Shown: positions 27,418 to 36,134 of the stretch, piece by piece
How positions within the stretch are numbered: position 1 is the stretch's first letter
How the letters are laid out: every line of letters starts with the position of its first letter
Assembly (NCBI RefSeq): GCF_014873145.1
Contig: NZ_JADBEK010000001.1
Coordinates: 4,836,001 to 4,900,000, forward strand
Direction: 5' to 3'
Length of the DNA: 64,000 bases
Source of the DNA: Nonomuraea angiospora
GTDB taxonomy: Bacteria > Actinomycetota > Actinomycetes > Streptosporangiales > Streptosporangiaceae
Made by a program: the position numbers and the translations under genes
Notes under the pieces: model-generated
Databases searched by the model: none
Told to the model about the DNA's origin: nothing
What the model saw: only the letters and a program-made list of their open reading frames with translations

Positions 27418-28893
27418 TCACCCCACCGATCGGGCCTGGTCGATGAGCTGGACCAGCTCCGTCACCATCGGGTCCTCGCTGGCCGGCGCCAGCCGGGCGG
27501 CCTGCTCCTTGAGCTCGGGCAGGTCCATGCCGAACGCCTTGCGGTCGCGCAGGTAGACCGCGAACGCGGCCACCACCACGTCCACCTGGAACCTGACCGG
27601 CGCCTTGTCCAGCGACGCGGCCAGCTCGTCGGCCCGCAGCGACTTGCTCGCCTCGGAGGCGGAGCGGGTGTCGGGGTCCTGCCAGCGCACGGTGGCCTGG
27701 GCGAGCTGCCCGCCGGCGCCCGGCTTGAGCCGCAGCGAGTAGAGCGCGGTGACCGAGTGGCCGGGGCCGACCTCGCCGCCGTCGCGGGTGTCGTCGCGGA
27801 AGTCCTCCGTGTCCAGCGCGCGGTTCTCGTACCCGATGAGCTGGTAGCGCTCCACCACCGACGGGTTGAAGACCACCTGGGCCTTGGCGTCGCGCGCCCG
27901 CAGCTCGATGTTCGCGGGCAGCTGCGTGGTGAAGACCTTGTCGGCCTCCTCCTGAGTGCTGACGTACACGGCCATGCCGTCGCCGTTGTCGGCGAGCTGC
28001 TCCATCAGCTCGTCGCCGTAGTCGCGGCCGACGCCGACGGTGAGCAGCGTGACCTGCTTGCCCGCGTACTCCTTGACCTGGCCGAGGATGGTACGCCACT
28101 CGGTGGGGCCCTGGTTGGCCAGGCCGTCGGAGAGCAGGATGACCCGGTTCGTGGCGGCGGGGCGGAACGCCTTGGACGCCTCCTGGTAGCCGGTGACGAG
28201 CCCGGCCGACAGGTTGGTGCCGCCCGAGACGGTCAGCTCGTTCACCGCGTCGCGCAGCTCGTCCCGCGCGGTCAGCGGGGTCATCGACGCCAGCACCTCG
28301 GCGTCGTCGCTGAAGGACACGATCGACACCTGGTCGCCGGGCGCGAGCTGTTCGAGCAGTTTGAGCAGGGCCGACTTGACCAGGTCCAGCCGGCCGGTCT
28401 CGGCCATCGAGCCGGAGACGTCGACGACGAACGTGAGGTTGGCGGGCCGCCGCGCCGCCGCGTCCGAGCCGCGCGTCTGCAGGCCCACGCGCAGGATCGC
28501 CTGGTCGCGCTCCGGCAGCCTCGCGCCGTCCACGTGCACCGCGAAGCCGTCGTCCGACGGCGGCGCGTAGTCCTGCCGGAAGGCGTTGACCCACTCCTCC
28601 GGGCGGATCTCCCCGGGCGCCGGCCAGCGGCCTGTCTTGAGGGTCTGTCGGGCGTAACCGTACGAGGCCGTGTCCACGTCGAGGGCGAACGTGGAGATCT
28701 GGGCCGTGGTCGTGTCCTCCTCACCGTTCGTCTTGGCGGGTGACGCGGACGGGCGAGCCGGGGCCGGTTCCTCGTGCGCCGGAGCCTTCGCCGCGCGTTC
28801 ACCACTGGTCGTGCTTCCGGAGCCGCCTCCGCACGCAGAGAGGGCGAGCAGCGCAACAATGCCGATTCCCGCCGCTAAAGGGCGAAATTTCAT
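27418..28893 (-). CDS. VWA-domain lipoprotein (YfbK-like)
   Basis: 491 residues. A lipoprotein signal peptide ends in LLALSACGGG (lipobox Cys ~21), then a Pro/Ala linker and a VWF-N region (STFALDVDTASYGYARQTL). Next is a VWA domain with the MIDAS DVSGSMA, TNLSAG and LSDGLANQG elements, and a C-terminal DUF3520-type region (GYENRALDTEDF, AVYLRDRKAFGMD). It should sit on the outer face of the membrane and bind a metal-dependent ligand. ATG at 28893 is chosen because GGAGGT precedes it, inside the longer open frame from 28908. It converges with the EF-hand gene. Confidence 0.92.
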   Translation of the reverse strand: MKFRPLAAGIGIVALLALSACGGGSGSTTSGERAAKAPAHEEPAPARPSASPAKTNGEEDTTTAQISTFALDVDTASYGYARQTLKTGRWPAPGEIRPEEWVNAFRQDYAPPSDDGFAVHVDGARLPERDQAILRVGLQTRGSDAAARRPANLTFVVDVSGSMAETGRLDLVKSALLKLLEQLAPGDQVSIVSFSDDAEVLASMTPLTARDELRDAVNELTVSGGTNLSAGLVTGYQEASKAFRPAATNRVILLSDGLANQGPTEWRTILGQVKEYAGKQVTLLTVGVGRDYGDELMEQLADNGDGMAVYVSTQEEADKVFTTQLPANIELRARDAKAQVVFNPSVVERYQLIGYENRALDTEDFRDDTRDGGEVGPGHSVTALYSLRLKPGAGGQLAQATVRWQDPDTRSASEASKSLRADELAASLDKAPVRFQVDVVVAAFAVYLRDRKAFGMDLPELKEQAARLAPASEDPMVTELVQLIDQARSVG

Positions 28894-29046
28894 TGCAACC
28901 ACCTCCATGCCCTACGACGGAACTTGATCTACGCTGGCCGAGCCGGTGACGTAAGCGAGCACAAACCGCGATCGACGCGTGATCAGTTGTGACAGCTGCG
29001 ACAGCCGGGGTGACCAGGAGTGCGTCCGGACCGCCGGGATGTGGCC

Positions 29047-29550
29047 CTAGCGTGACAACGCCGCGTCCTCGACCCGCACCCGTACGGTGAGCAGCACCGC
29101 GTTGGCGGCGGCGAAGGCCAGCGCGGTGAGCCAGGCCGAGTGGACCAGCGGCAGCGCGAGGCCCTCGGCGACCACGGCCACGTAGTTGGGGTGCCGCAGC
29201 CACCGGTACGGCCCCCGGTGCACCAGCGGCATTCCCGGCACCACGACCACGCGGGTGTTCCACCGCCTGCCCAGCGTGCCGACGCACCACCAGCGCAGCC
29301 CCTGGGCCAGGACGACGACCGCCAGCATCGGCCAGCCCAGCGCCGGGACGAAGGGGCGGCCGAGCAGCCACACCTCGGCGGGCGCCGCCCCGAGGAGCGC
29401 CACGTGGGCCACGACGATCCAGGGGTAGTGCCGCCGGCCGTACTCGACGCCGCCCCTGGACCTGGCCCAGGCCAGGTTGCGGCGGGCCACCGCCAGCTCG
29501 GCCAGCCGCTCCAGCACGACCAGCCCGATCAGGACGAGGTACGCGCTCAC
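29047..29550 (-). CDS. isoprenylcysteine carboxyl methyltransferase (ICMT)-family protein
   Basis: 167 residues, multi-pass membrane protein. The ICMT/PEMT-type SAM site is HRGPYRWLRHPNYVAVVAEG, preceded by RWNTRVVVVPGMPLV. Because its start overlaps the stop of a type III polyketide synthase (ATGA), it most likely O-methylates that enzyme's product. Family precedent: SrsB with SrsA in Streptomyces griseus phenolic lipids, and BpsB with BpsA alkylpyrones in Bacillus. Confidence 0.9.
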   Translation of the reverse strand: MSAYLVLIGLVVLERLAELAVARRNLAWARSRGGVEYGRRHYPWIVVAHVALLGAAPAEVWLLGRPFVPALGWPMLAVVVLAQGLRWWCVGTLGRRWNTRVVVVPGMPLVHRGPYRWLRHPNYVAVVAEGLALPLVHSAWLTALAFAAANAVLLTVRVRVEDAALSR

Positions 29551-30566
29551 CAGTGCAGCAGCAACAGCTCGGCGGAGAACCCCGGGCCCAGCGCGAGGAG
29601 CACGGCGGGAGTGTCCGGCCGGCCCCGCGTCTCCTGGAGCACGTGCAGCACCGAGACCGAGGACAGGTTGCCGTGCTCGCGCAGCGACCGCCAGGTCACG
29701 TCGAGCGCCTTGGGAGGCAGGCCGAGGGTCCGCGTGATCGCCTCGATGACCTTGGGGCCGCCGGGATGGCAGACCCAGGTGGCGACCTGCTCGGGGGTCA
29801 GGCCGTAGTCCGCCAGGAACGCCTTGATGTCACCGGCCAGCACCTGCTCCACGAACGCGGTCAGGTCCGGGTCCAGCACGATCCGGAACCCGTGCGGCCC
29901 GACCTCCCAGCCCATGAGGTGCTCGGTGTTGGGATAGAGCCGGCTGCGGGTGGCGACGACCTCGGGGCCCTGGCCGCGCCCGGTCGCCACGACGGCCGCC
30001 GCGCCGTCCCCGAACAGGGCGCTGGCCACCAGGTTCGCGAGCGAGGTGTCGTCCCGCTGGATCGTCAGCGAGCACAGCTCCACGCACACCAGCAGCGCGA
30101 CGTGGTCGGGCCAGCCGCGCAGGTAGTCGTGCAGGCGCGACAGCCCCGACGCGCCCGCCGCGCACCCGAGTCCGAACACGGGCACCCGCTTGACGTCCGG
30201 CCGCAGCCCCACGCGCTGGGCCAGCCTGGCGTCGAGCGAGGGCGTGGCGATGCCGGTGGTCGAGCAGAGCACCAGGTGATCGACGCGCTCCGGGCGCACG
30301 CCGGCCTTGTTCAGGGCGCCCTTGACGGCCTGTTCGGTCAGGTCGAGGGCCGTTTCGAGGTAGATGTCGTTCGCGCGGGCGAAGGAGTCGAGCTTGGTGT
30401 AGTCGGCCAGCGGGAGCGCGAGATTGCGGCCTTCCACGCCGGCCGCCGCGTGGAATCGGCGCAGCAACTCCTCGTCGCAGTCGGTCAGCCGGGAGAACGC
30501 CTCGGTGATCTCCACCTGCGCGTAGCGATGATCCGGCAAAACGGTCTGCACGGCCGATATATGCAT
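29547..30566 (-). CDS. type III polyketide synthase
   Basis: 339 residues with the thiolase fold. The nucleophile Cys135 lies in VFGLGCAAGASGLSRL, a catalytic His in the later region (WVCHPGGPKVIEAI) and an Asn near REHGNLSSVSVL, completing the Cys-His-Asn triad. The GFGPG-like loop is present as ALGPGFSAELLLL. It extends an acyl-CoA starter with malonyl-CoA to alkylpyrone or alkylresorcinol-type products; the starter cannot be read. ATG at 30566 has AGAGG upstream. Coupled to the ICMT-type gene, with a GlxA regulator 34 bp away in the opposite direction. Confidence 0.95.
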   Translation of the reverse strand: MHISAVQTVLPDHRYAQVEITEAFSRLTDCDEELLRRFHAAAGVEGRNLALPLADYTKLDSFARANDIYLETALDLTEQAVKGALNKAGVRPERVDHLVLCSTTGIATPSLDARLAQRVGLRPDVKRVPVFGLGCAAGASGLSRLHDYLRGWPDHVALLVCVELCSLTIQRDDTSLANLVASALFGDGAAAVVATGRGQGPEVVATRSRLYPNTEHLMGWEVGPHGFRIVLDPDLTAFVEQVLAGDIKAFLADYGLTPEQVATWVCHPGGPKVIEAITRTLGLPPKALDVTWRSLREHGNLSSVSVLHVLQETRGRPDTPAVLLALGPGFSAELLLLHW

Positions 30567-30600
30567 ATACCTCTCTTGCCGCTGAAAGGCGCGGGCTAAC

Positions 30601-31581
30601 ATGCGAGGCATGCTCCTGCCGCATCCCTCCAGGCCGCATCGGGTGGCCGTGCTGGCGTTCGACGGCATGGCGCCGTTCGAGCTCGGCTGCGTCGTGGAGT
30701 TCTTCGGGCTGGCCCGGCCCGAGCTGGACCTCCCGTGGTACTCGCTCGCGGTGTGCGCGGAGACGCCGGAGCCGCTGCGGGTGGTGGGCGGGTTCACCAT
30801 GCAGGCGGCGCACGGGCTGGACGTGCTGGCCGAGGCCGACACGGTGATCGTGCCCGGGGTGGCGGACGTGCGCGGAGAGGTCTCCGGCGCGCTCGTGTCC
30901 GCGCTGCGGCTCGCGCACTCGCGCGGCGCGCGCCTGGTGTCGATCTGCTCGGGCGCGTTCGCGCTGGCGGCGGCCGGGCTGCTGGACGGGCGCGAGGCCA
31001 CCACCCACTGGAAGTACGCCGAGCTGCTCCAGGAGCGTTTCCCGCTCGTCCGGGTCAACCCCTCGGTCCTGTACGTGGACGGCGGCGACGTGCTGACCAG
31101 CGCGGGCAGCGCGGCGGGCCTCGACCTGCTGGTCCACCTCGTACGCGGCGACCACGGCCCGAACGTGGCCAACTCCGTGGCCCGCCGCCTGGTCATCCCG
31201 CCCCACCGGGAGGGTGGTCAGGCGCAGTTCATCCAGGCCGCGGTGACGCCGGTGACGGAGGACGACGGGGTGGGCAGGGCGATGGCGTGGGCCCTGGAGC
31301 ACCTGGCCGGGCCGATCGCCGTGGCGGACCTGGCCAGGGTGGCGCACATGTCGGAGCGCTCGTTCATCAGGCACTTCAAGCGGCAGACCGGCACCAGCCC
31401 GCTGCGGTGGGTGATCTCGCAGCGGGTGGCGGCCAGCCTGCCGATGCTGGAGTCCACCGGGGCGCCGGTGGAGGAGATCGGGGCGGCGGTCGGGTTCGAG
31501 AGCGCGGTGACGTTCCGGCACCACTTCACGCGGGCCATGCGGACCTCGCCGTCGGCGTACCGGCGGGCCTTCAGCGCCTGA
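30601..31581 (+). CDS. GlxA-family transcriptional regulator (DJ-1/PfpI + AraC)
   Basis: 326 residues. The N-terminal PfpI-like domain has SICSGAFALAAAGLLDGREA, and the C-terminal AraC double helix-turn-helix has MSERSFIRHFKRQTGTSPLR and IGAAVGFESAVTFRHHF. It is a close architectural twin of the regulator at 18545. It starts 34 bp from the type III PKS gene, so it probably controls that operon from an overlapping promoter. ATG at 30610 is an alternative start. Confidence 0.93.
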   Translation: MRGMLLPHPSRPHRVAVLAFDGMAPFELGCVVEFFGLARPELDLPWYSLAVCAETPEPLRVVGGFTMQAAHGLDVLAEADTVIVPGVADVRGEVSGALVSALRLAHSRGARLVSICSGAFALAAAGLLDGREATTHWKYAELLQERFPLVRVNPSVLYVDGGDVLTSAGSAAGLDLLVHLVRGDHGPNVANSVARRLVIPPHREGGQAQFIQAAVTPVTEDDGVGRAMAWALEHLAGPIAVADLARVAHMSERSFIRHFKRQTGTSPLRWVISQRVAASLPMLESTGAPVEEIGAAVGFESAVTFRHHFTRAMRTSPSAYRRAFSA

Positions 31582-31595
31582 CCTCCAGGCGGGCC

Positions 31596-32684
31596 TCAGG
31601 TCGTGAGCCTCCACAGGGAGGTGACCTCGGCGGCGCGGGCCTCGTGCAGCGGGTCCTGCTCGTCCTTCGGCCGGTGGTGGCGGGGCGGGACGTCCAGGCG
31701 CCCGGCAACGCGCAGCCCCGCCCGCTCGAACGCGGCCGTCAGGTCGGCCCGGGTGCGCAGGCCGAGGTGCTCGGCCAGGTCGGAGAGGATCAGCCAGCCT
31801 TCGCCTCCCGGCTCCAGATGCCCGGCCAGACCGTCGAGGAACCCGTGCAGCATCCGCCCGCCGGGATCGTAAACGGCCTGGTCGAGGGGCGAGACCGGCT
31901 TGGCGGGCAACCACGGCGGATTGCACACGATCAGCGGCGCCCGGCCGGGCGGGAAGAGGTCGGCGCGCACGACCTCCACCCGGTCGTCCAGCCCGAGGCG
32001 GGCGAGGTTGTCCTCGGCGCACTCGACTGAGCGCCGGTCGAGGTCGGTGGCCACGACCCGGCGCACGCCCCGTCTGGCCAGCACGGCGGCCAGCACGCCG
32101 GTGCCGGTGCCGATGTCGAAGGCCAGCCGGCGGTCCTCCGGCAGCGGCGCCCGCGCGACGAGGTCGACGTATTCGCCCCTGATCGGCGAGAACACGCCGT
32201 GGTGCGGGTGGACGCGGGCCTCGAGCGCGGGGACGTAGACGCCCTTGCGCCGCCATTCGTGGGCCCCGATCAGGCCGAGCAGCTCGCGTAGCTGGCCCAC
32301 CGCCGGCGGGGCCTCCGCGCCGTACACCTCGGCGCACGCCTCGCGCACGTCCGGCGCCCTGCGCAGCGGCACCACGTGGTCTTCCGCGAACGGGACGAGC
32401 AGCATGCCCAGCGTGCGGGCGCGCTGGGACCGGGCCTGGCGGTAGCGGTGGAACCCGGCGCCGGGGGCGGCGGGCTTGCATCGGCGCCCCATGGCGGTCA
32501 GCAACTGGCGGGCGTTCTGGAAGTCGCCCTGCCAGAGCAGCGCGGTGCCCTCGCAGGCCAGCCGGTAGGCGGTGTCAGCCGTCATCCGGTCGTCGGCCGT
32601 GACCACCCGCCTGGGTGGCGGCGCGCCCAGCGCCGAACGCCAGATCGCCGACCGTTCCTGCCCTGCCTCGGTCCAGTGGATCAT
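31596..32684 (-). CDS. class I SAM-dependent methyltransferase (MTS / HemK-like)
   Basis: 362 residues. The C-terminal catalytic part has motif I LAFDIGTGTGVLAAVLARRG, ATDLDRRSVECAEDNLARLG and the amide/amine-methylating signature VCNPPWLPAK (NPPW). The N-terminal ~150 residues (TADTAYRLACEGTALLWQGD, GAGFHRYRQARSQRA) are a separate helical region seen in actinobacterial relatives. NPPY/W enzymes methylate planar nitrogens in protein Gln, RNA or DNA bases; the target here is unknown. It converges on the GlxA gene and appears monocistronic. Confidence 0.88.
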   Translation of the reverse strand: MIHWTEAGQERSAIWRSALGAPPPRRVVTADDRMTADTAYRLACEGTALLWQGDFQNARQLLTAMGRRCKPAAPGAGFHRYRQARSQRARTLGMLLVPFAEDHVVPLRRAPDVREACAEVYGAEAPPAVGQLRELLGLIGAHEWRRKGVYVPALEARVHPHHGVFSPIRGEYVDLVARAPLPEDRRLAFDIGTGTGVLAAVLARRGVRRVVATDLDRRSVECAEDNLARLGLDDRVEVVRADLFPPGRAPLIVCNPPWLPAKPVSPLDQAVYDPGGRMLHGFLDGLAGHLEPGGEGWLILSDLAEHLGLRTRADLTAAFERAGLRVAGRLDVPPRHHRPKDEQDPLHEARAAEVTSLWRLTT

Positions 32685-32802
32685 CAGAACCCGACCGTTT
32701 CACATGCCACGCCCGCGCGGCCACCCATTTACGGCAACAGCCCAAGGCGCTGGTGTCTCTCCCACCGTACGCCCGCCACCAGGGAGAGGACGACGCGCCG
32801 GG

Positions 32803-33060
32803 TCATCTGGCGCGCAGGGCGTCGAGACTCAGCGTGAAGTGGCGGTGCCAGCGCCCGGGAGCGGCCTCCGCCACGCGCGAGTTGGCCATCATGAAGAACG
32901 CCAGGTCGGTCGGCCCGACGTCCGCCCGCAGCGACCCCGCCCGCTGGGCCCGCTCGACCAGCCGGACGATCAGCCGGTTGACCTCGGACCCGTCGCTCCG
33001 GTGCGCCAGGAGACCTCCGGGCCACCGCCCACGCCGCCGGCCTGACGGACGAGCGCGTTC
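32803..33060 (-). pseudogene. C-terminal remnant of a TetR-family regulator
   Basis: The minus-strand frame ending with TGA at 32803-32805 reads AHRSDGSEVNRLIVRLVERA and continues AGSLRADVGPTDLAFFMMAN to LSLDALRAR. This is the ligand-domain end of SbtR-like TetR proteins. There is no start codon with a ribosome site, no helix-turn-helix, and the upstream sequence shifts frame before the LLM gene begins. The fragment is under 90 residues. Probably the leftover regulator of the neighbouring oxidoreductase operon. Confidence 0.6.
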
Positions 33061-33070
33061 CGCCCGGCGG

Positions 33071-33970
33071 TCAGTTCCCGCGTTCGGCGGTGACGAGCTC
33101 GCGGGTGGCCGGCGCGACCTCGCCCGCGAACAGCTCCACCACCGACGGGTCGTCCGCCATCAGGATGAACGTGCTGACGCCGTGCTCCAGGGCGAGACCG
33201 GCGAGCTCTTCCGCCCACTGGTCCGGCGGCCCGTCGAGCAGGCCGCGGCTGGAGCTCGCGAAGCGGCCCGAGAGGTTCAGCAGCCGGCGTACGTCGGCGG
33301 GCGAGCGGCCGGCGGACTGCGCGGCCTCGTCGATGTGCTTGTTCCCCTCCGTGAGGTCGCCAGGACCGCCCTGCAGGTAGGACAGCGACGGCAGCCAGCC
33401 GTCGGCGGCGCGGCCGGTCAGCTTGAGCATCTTCGGCTTGTAGGCGCCGAGCCAGATCCCGATGTCATGGGCCGGGGCGGGGCCGCGTTTGGCGCCTTTG
33501 ACCTGGTAGTACTCGCCGTCCACCCGGACACCGCCCGGCTCGTCGGCCGCCCAGATCTCGCGGAAGATCCCGATCGCCTCCTCCAACGCGTCCACGGCCT
33601 GGCCGGGGGACAGCCGCCGGCCGCCCATGGCCTCGATGGCGTCCCAGAACCCGCCCGCGCCGATGCCCAGCTCGAAACGGCCCCCGCTGAGCAGGTCGAG
33701 GCTGGCCGCGCTGCGGGCCAGCACGGCCGGGTGCCGCAGCGGCAGGTTGAGCACGTTGCCGCTGAGCCGGACGCGCTCGGTGCGGGCGGCCACGTAGGAC
33801 AGCAGGGTCCAGGTGTCGAGGAACTTCGGCTGATAGGGGTGGTCCTGGAACGTCACCAGGTCCAGGCCGGCGCGGTCGGCCGCCACCGCCACCTCCACCG
33901 CGTGCGTGGCGGGCTGCGCCGTGGGGGTGACGAACGCGCCGAACAGCAGGTCGTGCCCGTAGTCGGTCAT
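33071..33970 (-). CDS. LLM-class F420/FMN-dependent oxidoreductase
   Basis: 299 residues with the luciferase-like TIM barrel: LLFGAFVTPTAQPATHAVEV, LDLVTFQDHPYQP, RVRLSGNVLNLPLRHPAVLA, GGRFELGIGAGGFWD and the C-terminal STFILMADDPSVVELFAGEV. Actinobacterial members mostly use F420 and reduce or oxidise alcohols, imines or activated double bonds; the substrate is unknown. Its start abuts the stop of the LLM/BBE fusion gene, so the two form an operon. The upstream paralogous domain is similar through its length. Confidence 0.93.
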   Translation of the reverse strand: MTDYGHDLLFGAFVTPTAQPATHAVEVAVAADRAGLDLVTFQDHPYQPKFLDTWTLLSYVAARTERVRLSGNVLNLPLRHPAVLARSAASLDLLSGGRFELGIGAGGFWDAIEAMGGRRLSPGQAVDALEEAIGIFREIWAADEPGGVRVDGEYYQVKGAKRGPAPAHDIGIWLGAYKPKMLKLTGRAADGWLPSLSYLQGGPGDLTEGNKHIDEAAQSAGRSPADVRRLLNLSGRFASSSRGLLDGPPDQWAEELAGLALEHGVSTFILMADDPSVVELFAGEVAPATRELVTAERGN

Positions 33971-36085
33971 CTATGACTCCTCAGGTCGGATGTTGAAGTT
34001 GTCGCGGAAGACGTTGTCCGGGTCGTACCGTTCCTTGAGCTCGCGCAACCGCCGCAGGGTGCTCGGCGGGAACGCGTCGCCCAGCCGCTCGGGGCGCCCG
34101 TCGGTCTCGAAGCTGAGGTAGAGGCCGTTGACGTACGGCTCCAGCCGGGCCCACTCCCTGTCCACCCGCTGCCGGTTCGCCCCGAACGCGATGACCGAGA
34201 AATTGGCGGAGCGGTGGGCGTAGGCGGTGGCGTCCGCGGGGACGTCGGCCACCGCGCCGCCGACCGAGCGGATCTGGAAGAAGTACACCGCGCCGCTGTG
34301 GATCAGCCGCGCCGCGGCGGCGGCGAACTCCGGGGTGAGGTGGTCGACCAGCCCGGAGCGGGTGACCGGCTCCCCCTGGCCGTTGTGGCCGTCGCCGGCC
34401 GCGTTGGCCATGACGGCGGCGTACGAGGTGATCACGACCTGCTGGTCGAGCAGCGGGGCGATGTCCGCCATCGGCTGGAGCCGGTCGATGACGGTCTCCG
34501 GCACGCCCGCGTTGACCATGGCCATCACGTGCCCGGTCGCCGGCCGTCCGGCGCGCGGCGGGCTCACGATGAGGAAGCTCGTGAGGTCGCGCGGGGCCGC
34601 CTCCTGGACCGCGCCCCACCTTTCGAGGAACGTGGCCGTGTCCCCGGCGTCCATGACGAGCTGCGCCCACCCGACGTCGCCGACCTCGTCCACCTGGAAC
34701 TCGAACGCCGTGACGACGCCGAAGTTCGCGCCCGCGCCGCGTACCGCCCAGAACAGGTCCGCGTTCTCCGTCTCGCTCGCCCGCACCACCGAGCCGTCGG
34801 CGAGCACCATCTCGACGGCGCGCAGGTGGTCGATGGTCAGGCCGTGGTCGCGCGCCAGGAACCCGAGCCCGCCGGCGGTGGCCAGGCCGCCGACGCCGAC
34901 GCCGCCGTAGTCGCCGGAGCTGAGCGCCCACCCGTACGGCTCCAGGGCCGCGGCGACGTCCGTCCAGCGCGCGCCGGGCCCGATCCTGACCAGGCGGCTC
35001 TCCCGGTCGAGCACCTCGATGGAGTCCAGCCCGGACACGTCGACGACGATGCCGCCGTCGTTGGTGGAGCGGCCGCTGATCCCGTGGCCGCCGCTGCGCA
35101 CCCCCAGCGGCAGGTGCGGGTGGGCCCGCGCGACCGCCAGCGCCTCGGCCACCTGGCCGGCGTCGCCCGGCCGGATGACCAGCCCCGGCGCGCCGCCCCG
35201 CAGGTACGTCGACCTGACCCGCGAATACCCCGGATCGCCCGGCTCGATCACCGGGAGGGAGGCGGGCACCCGGTCGTAGTCGATCCCGGCTCGCCGCAGG
35301 GCGCGCACGGAGGCGCGGCGCAGCTGGCGGCCGGTCGGTCCCACGGCCTCACGCAGCGCGGGCGCCACCTCCAGCACGAACCGCTCGATGTCCTCCGGGT
35401 CGTCCGACCTGAGGATGAACGTCCCGATCCCGTCCTCGACGGCCAGCGGGAGGAGGTCCGCCACGCCGGACCGCGCCGGGACGTCGACCAGCCGGCGGAT
35501 CTCCCGGGGATCGCGCCCGGCCGCCACCGCGGCCTCGTCGATGAGCTTGTTCCCGGCCCTGATCCGGTCCGGCCCGACCTCGTCGAGGGACACCAGCCAG
35601 CCGTCCGCCCGCTCCCCCACCAGCCGCAGCGCCCGCGCGTCGGCCGCGCCCAGCCAGATCGGCACGTCGTGCGCGGCCGGCGGCCCCGGCTGCGCGCCCC
35701 CGAGCCGGTAGTGCTCGCCGTCGAAGCGCAGCGGCCCGCCGTCCGCGTCCCACATGCCGCGGATCACGTCGATCGCCTCGCCGGTCTCCTCGACGGCCCC
35801 CAGCGCGAGCGACAGCCGCCCGCCGGACAGCAGGTCGAGGCCGGCCGCCGCGCGGGCGAGCACGGCGGGCGGGCGCAGCGCGAGGTCCAGGACGTTGGCC
35901 GACAGGCCCACCCGCGAGGTCCGCCCGGCCACCCACGACAGAAGCGTCCACGTGTCGAACGTGTCCCGATGATCCGGGAAGGTGACCAGGTCGTACCCCA
36001 GTTCCTCACTCCGGACCGCCAGCGACACGGCGTCGGCTCCGGGGGTGAGGAACGTGCCGAACGTCAGTGGATGGCCGTAGTTCAT
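33971..36085 (-). CDS. fusion protein: LLM oxidoreductase + berberine-bridge-type FAD oxidase
   Basis: 704 residues. Residues ~1-265 are a full LLM barrel (LTFGTFLTPGADAVSLAVRS, DLVTFPDHRDTFDTWTLLSW, IGTFILRSDDPEDIERFVLE), and ~290-704 are an FAD_binding_4/BBE oxidase. The 8-alpha-linked His is His334 in RSGGHGISGRS. The second Cys linkage of bicovalent BBEs is absent (SGDYGGVGVGG instead of CPTVG). The C-terminal BBE motif is DPDNVFRDNFNI. Two flavin chemistries are joined on one chain, implying sequential oxidations of one compound. ATG at 36085 lies 7 bases after GGAGAG. Divergent from marR across a perfect palindrome. Confidence 0.9.
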   Translation of the reverse strand: MNYGHPLTFGTFLTPGADAVSLAVRSEELGYDLVTFPDHRDTFDTWTLLSWVAGRTSRVGLSANVLDLALRPPAVLARAAAGLDLLSGGRLSLALGAVEETGEAIDVIRGMWDADGGPLRFDGEHYRLGGAQPGPPAAHDVPIWLGAADARALRLVGERADGWLVSLDEVGPDRIRAGNKLIDEAAVAAGRDPREIRRLVDVPARSGVADLLPLAVEDGIGTFILRSDDPEDIERFVLEVAPALREAVGPTGRQLRRASVRALRRAGIDYDRVPASLPVIEPGDPGYSRVRSTYLRGGAPGLVIRPGDAGQVAEALAVARAHPHLPLGVRSGGHGISGRSTNDGGIVVDVSGLDSIEVLDRESRLVRIGPGARWTDVAAALEPYGWALSSGDYGGVGVGGLATAGGLGFLARDHGLTIDHLRAVEMVLADGSVVRASETENADLFWAVRGAGANFGVVTAFEFQVDEVGDVGWAQLVMDAGDTATFLERWGAVQEAAPRDLTSFLIVSPPRAGRPATGHVMAMVNAGVPETVIDRLQPMADIAPLLDQQVVITSYAAVMANAAGDGHNGQGEPVTRSGLVDHLTPEFAAAAARLIHSGAVYFFQIRSVGGAVADVPADATAYAHRSANFSVIAFGANRQRVDREWARLEPYVNGLYLSFETDGRPERLGDAFPPSTLRRLRELKERYDPDNVFRDNFNIRPEES

Positions 36086-36102
36086 CCGAGCTCTCTCCAA
36101 AA

Positions 36103-36118
36103 GGTTGATGCATCAACC
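36103..36118. promoter_or_regulatory. MarR operator (perfect 16-bp palindrome)
   Basis: GGTTGATGCATCAACC is perfectly symmetric. It lies 17 bp before both the fusion-gene start (36085, minus) and the marR start (36135, plus). The length and central AT content are typical of MarR sites, so it probably represses both promoters. Confidence 0.75.
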
Positions 36119-36134
36119 ATACTAGACTGTCGTC

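Noticed and set aside
29830..32481. 883-codon minus-strand open frame crossing the PKS, GlxA and methyltransferase region
   Set aside because: It overlaps three genes with strong family motifs in other frames, has Arg/Pro/Gly-rich shadow composition and no domain.
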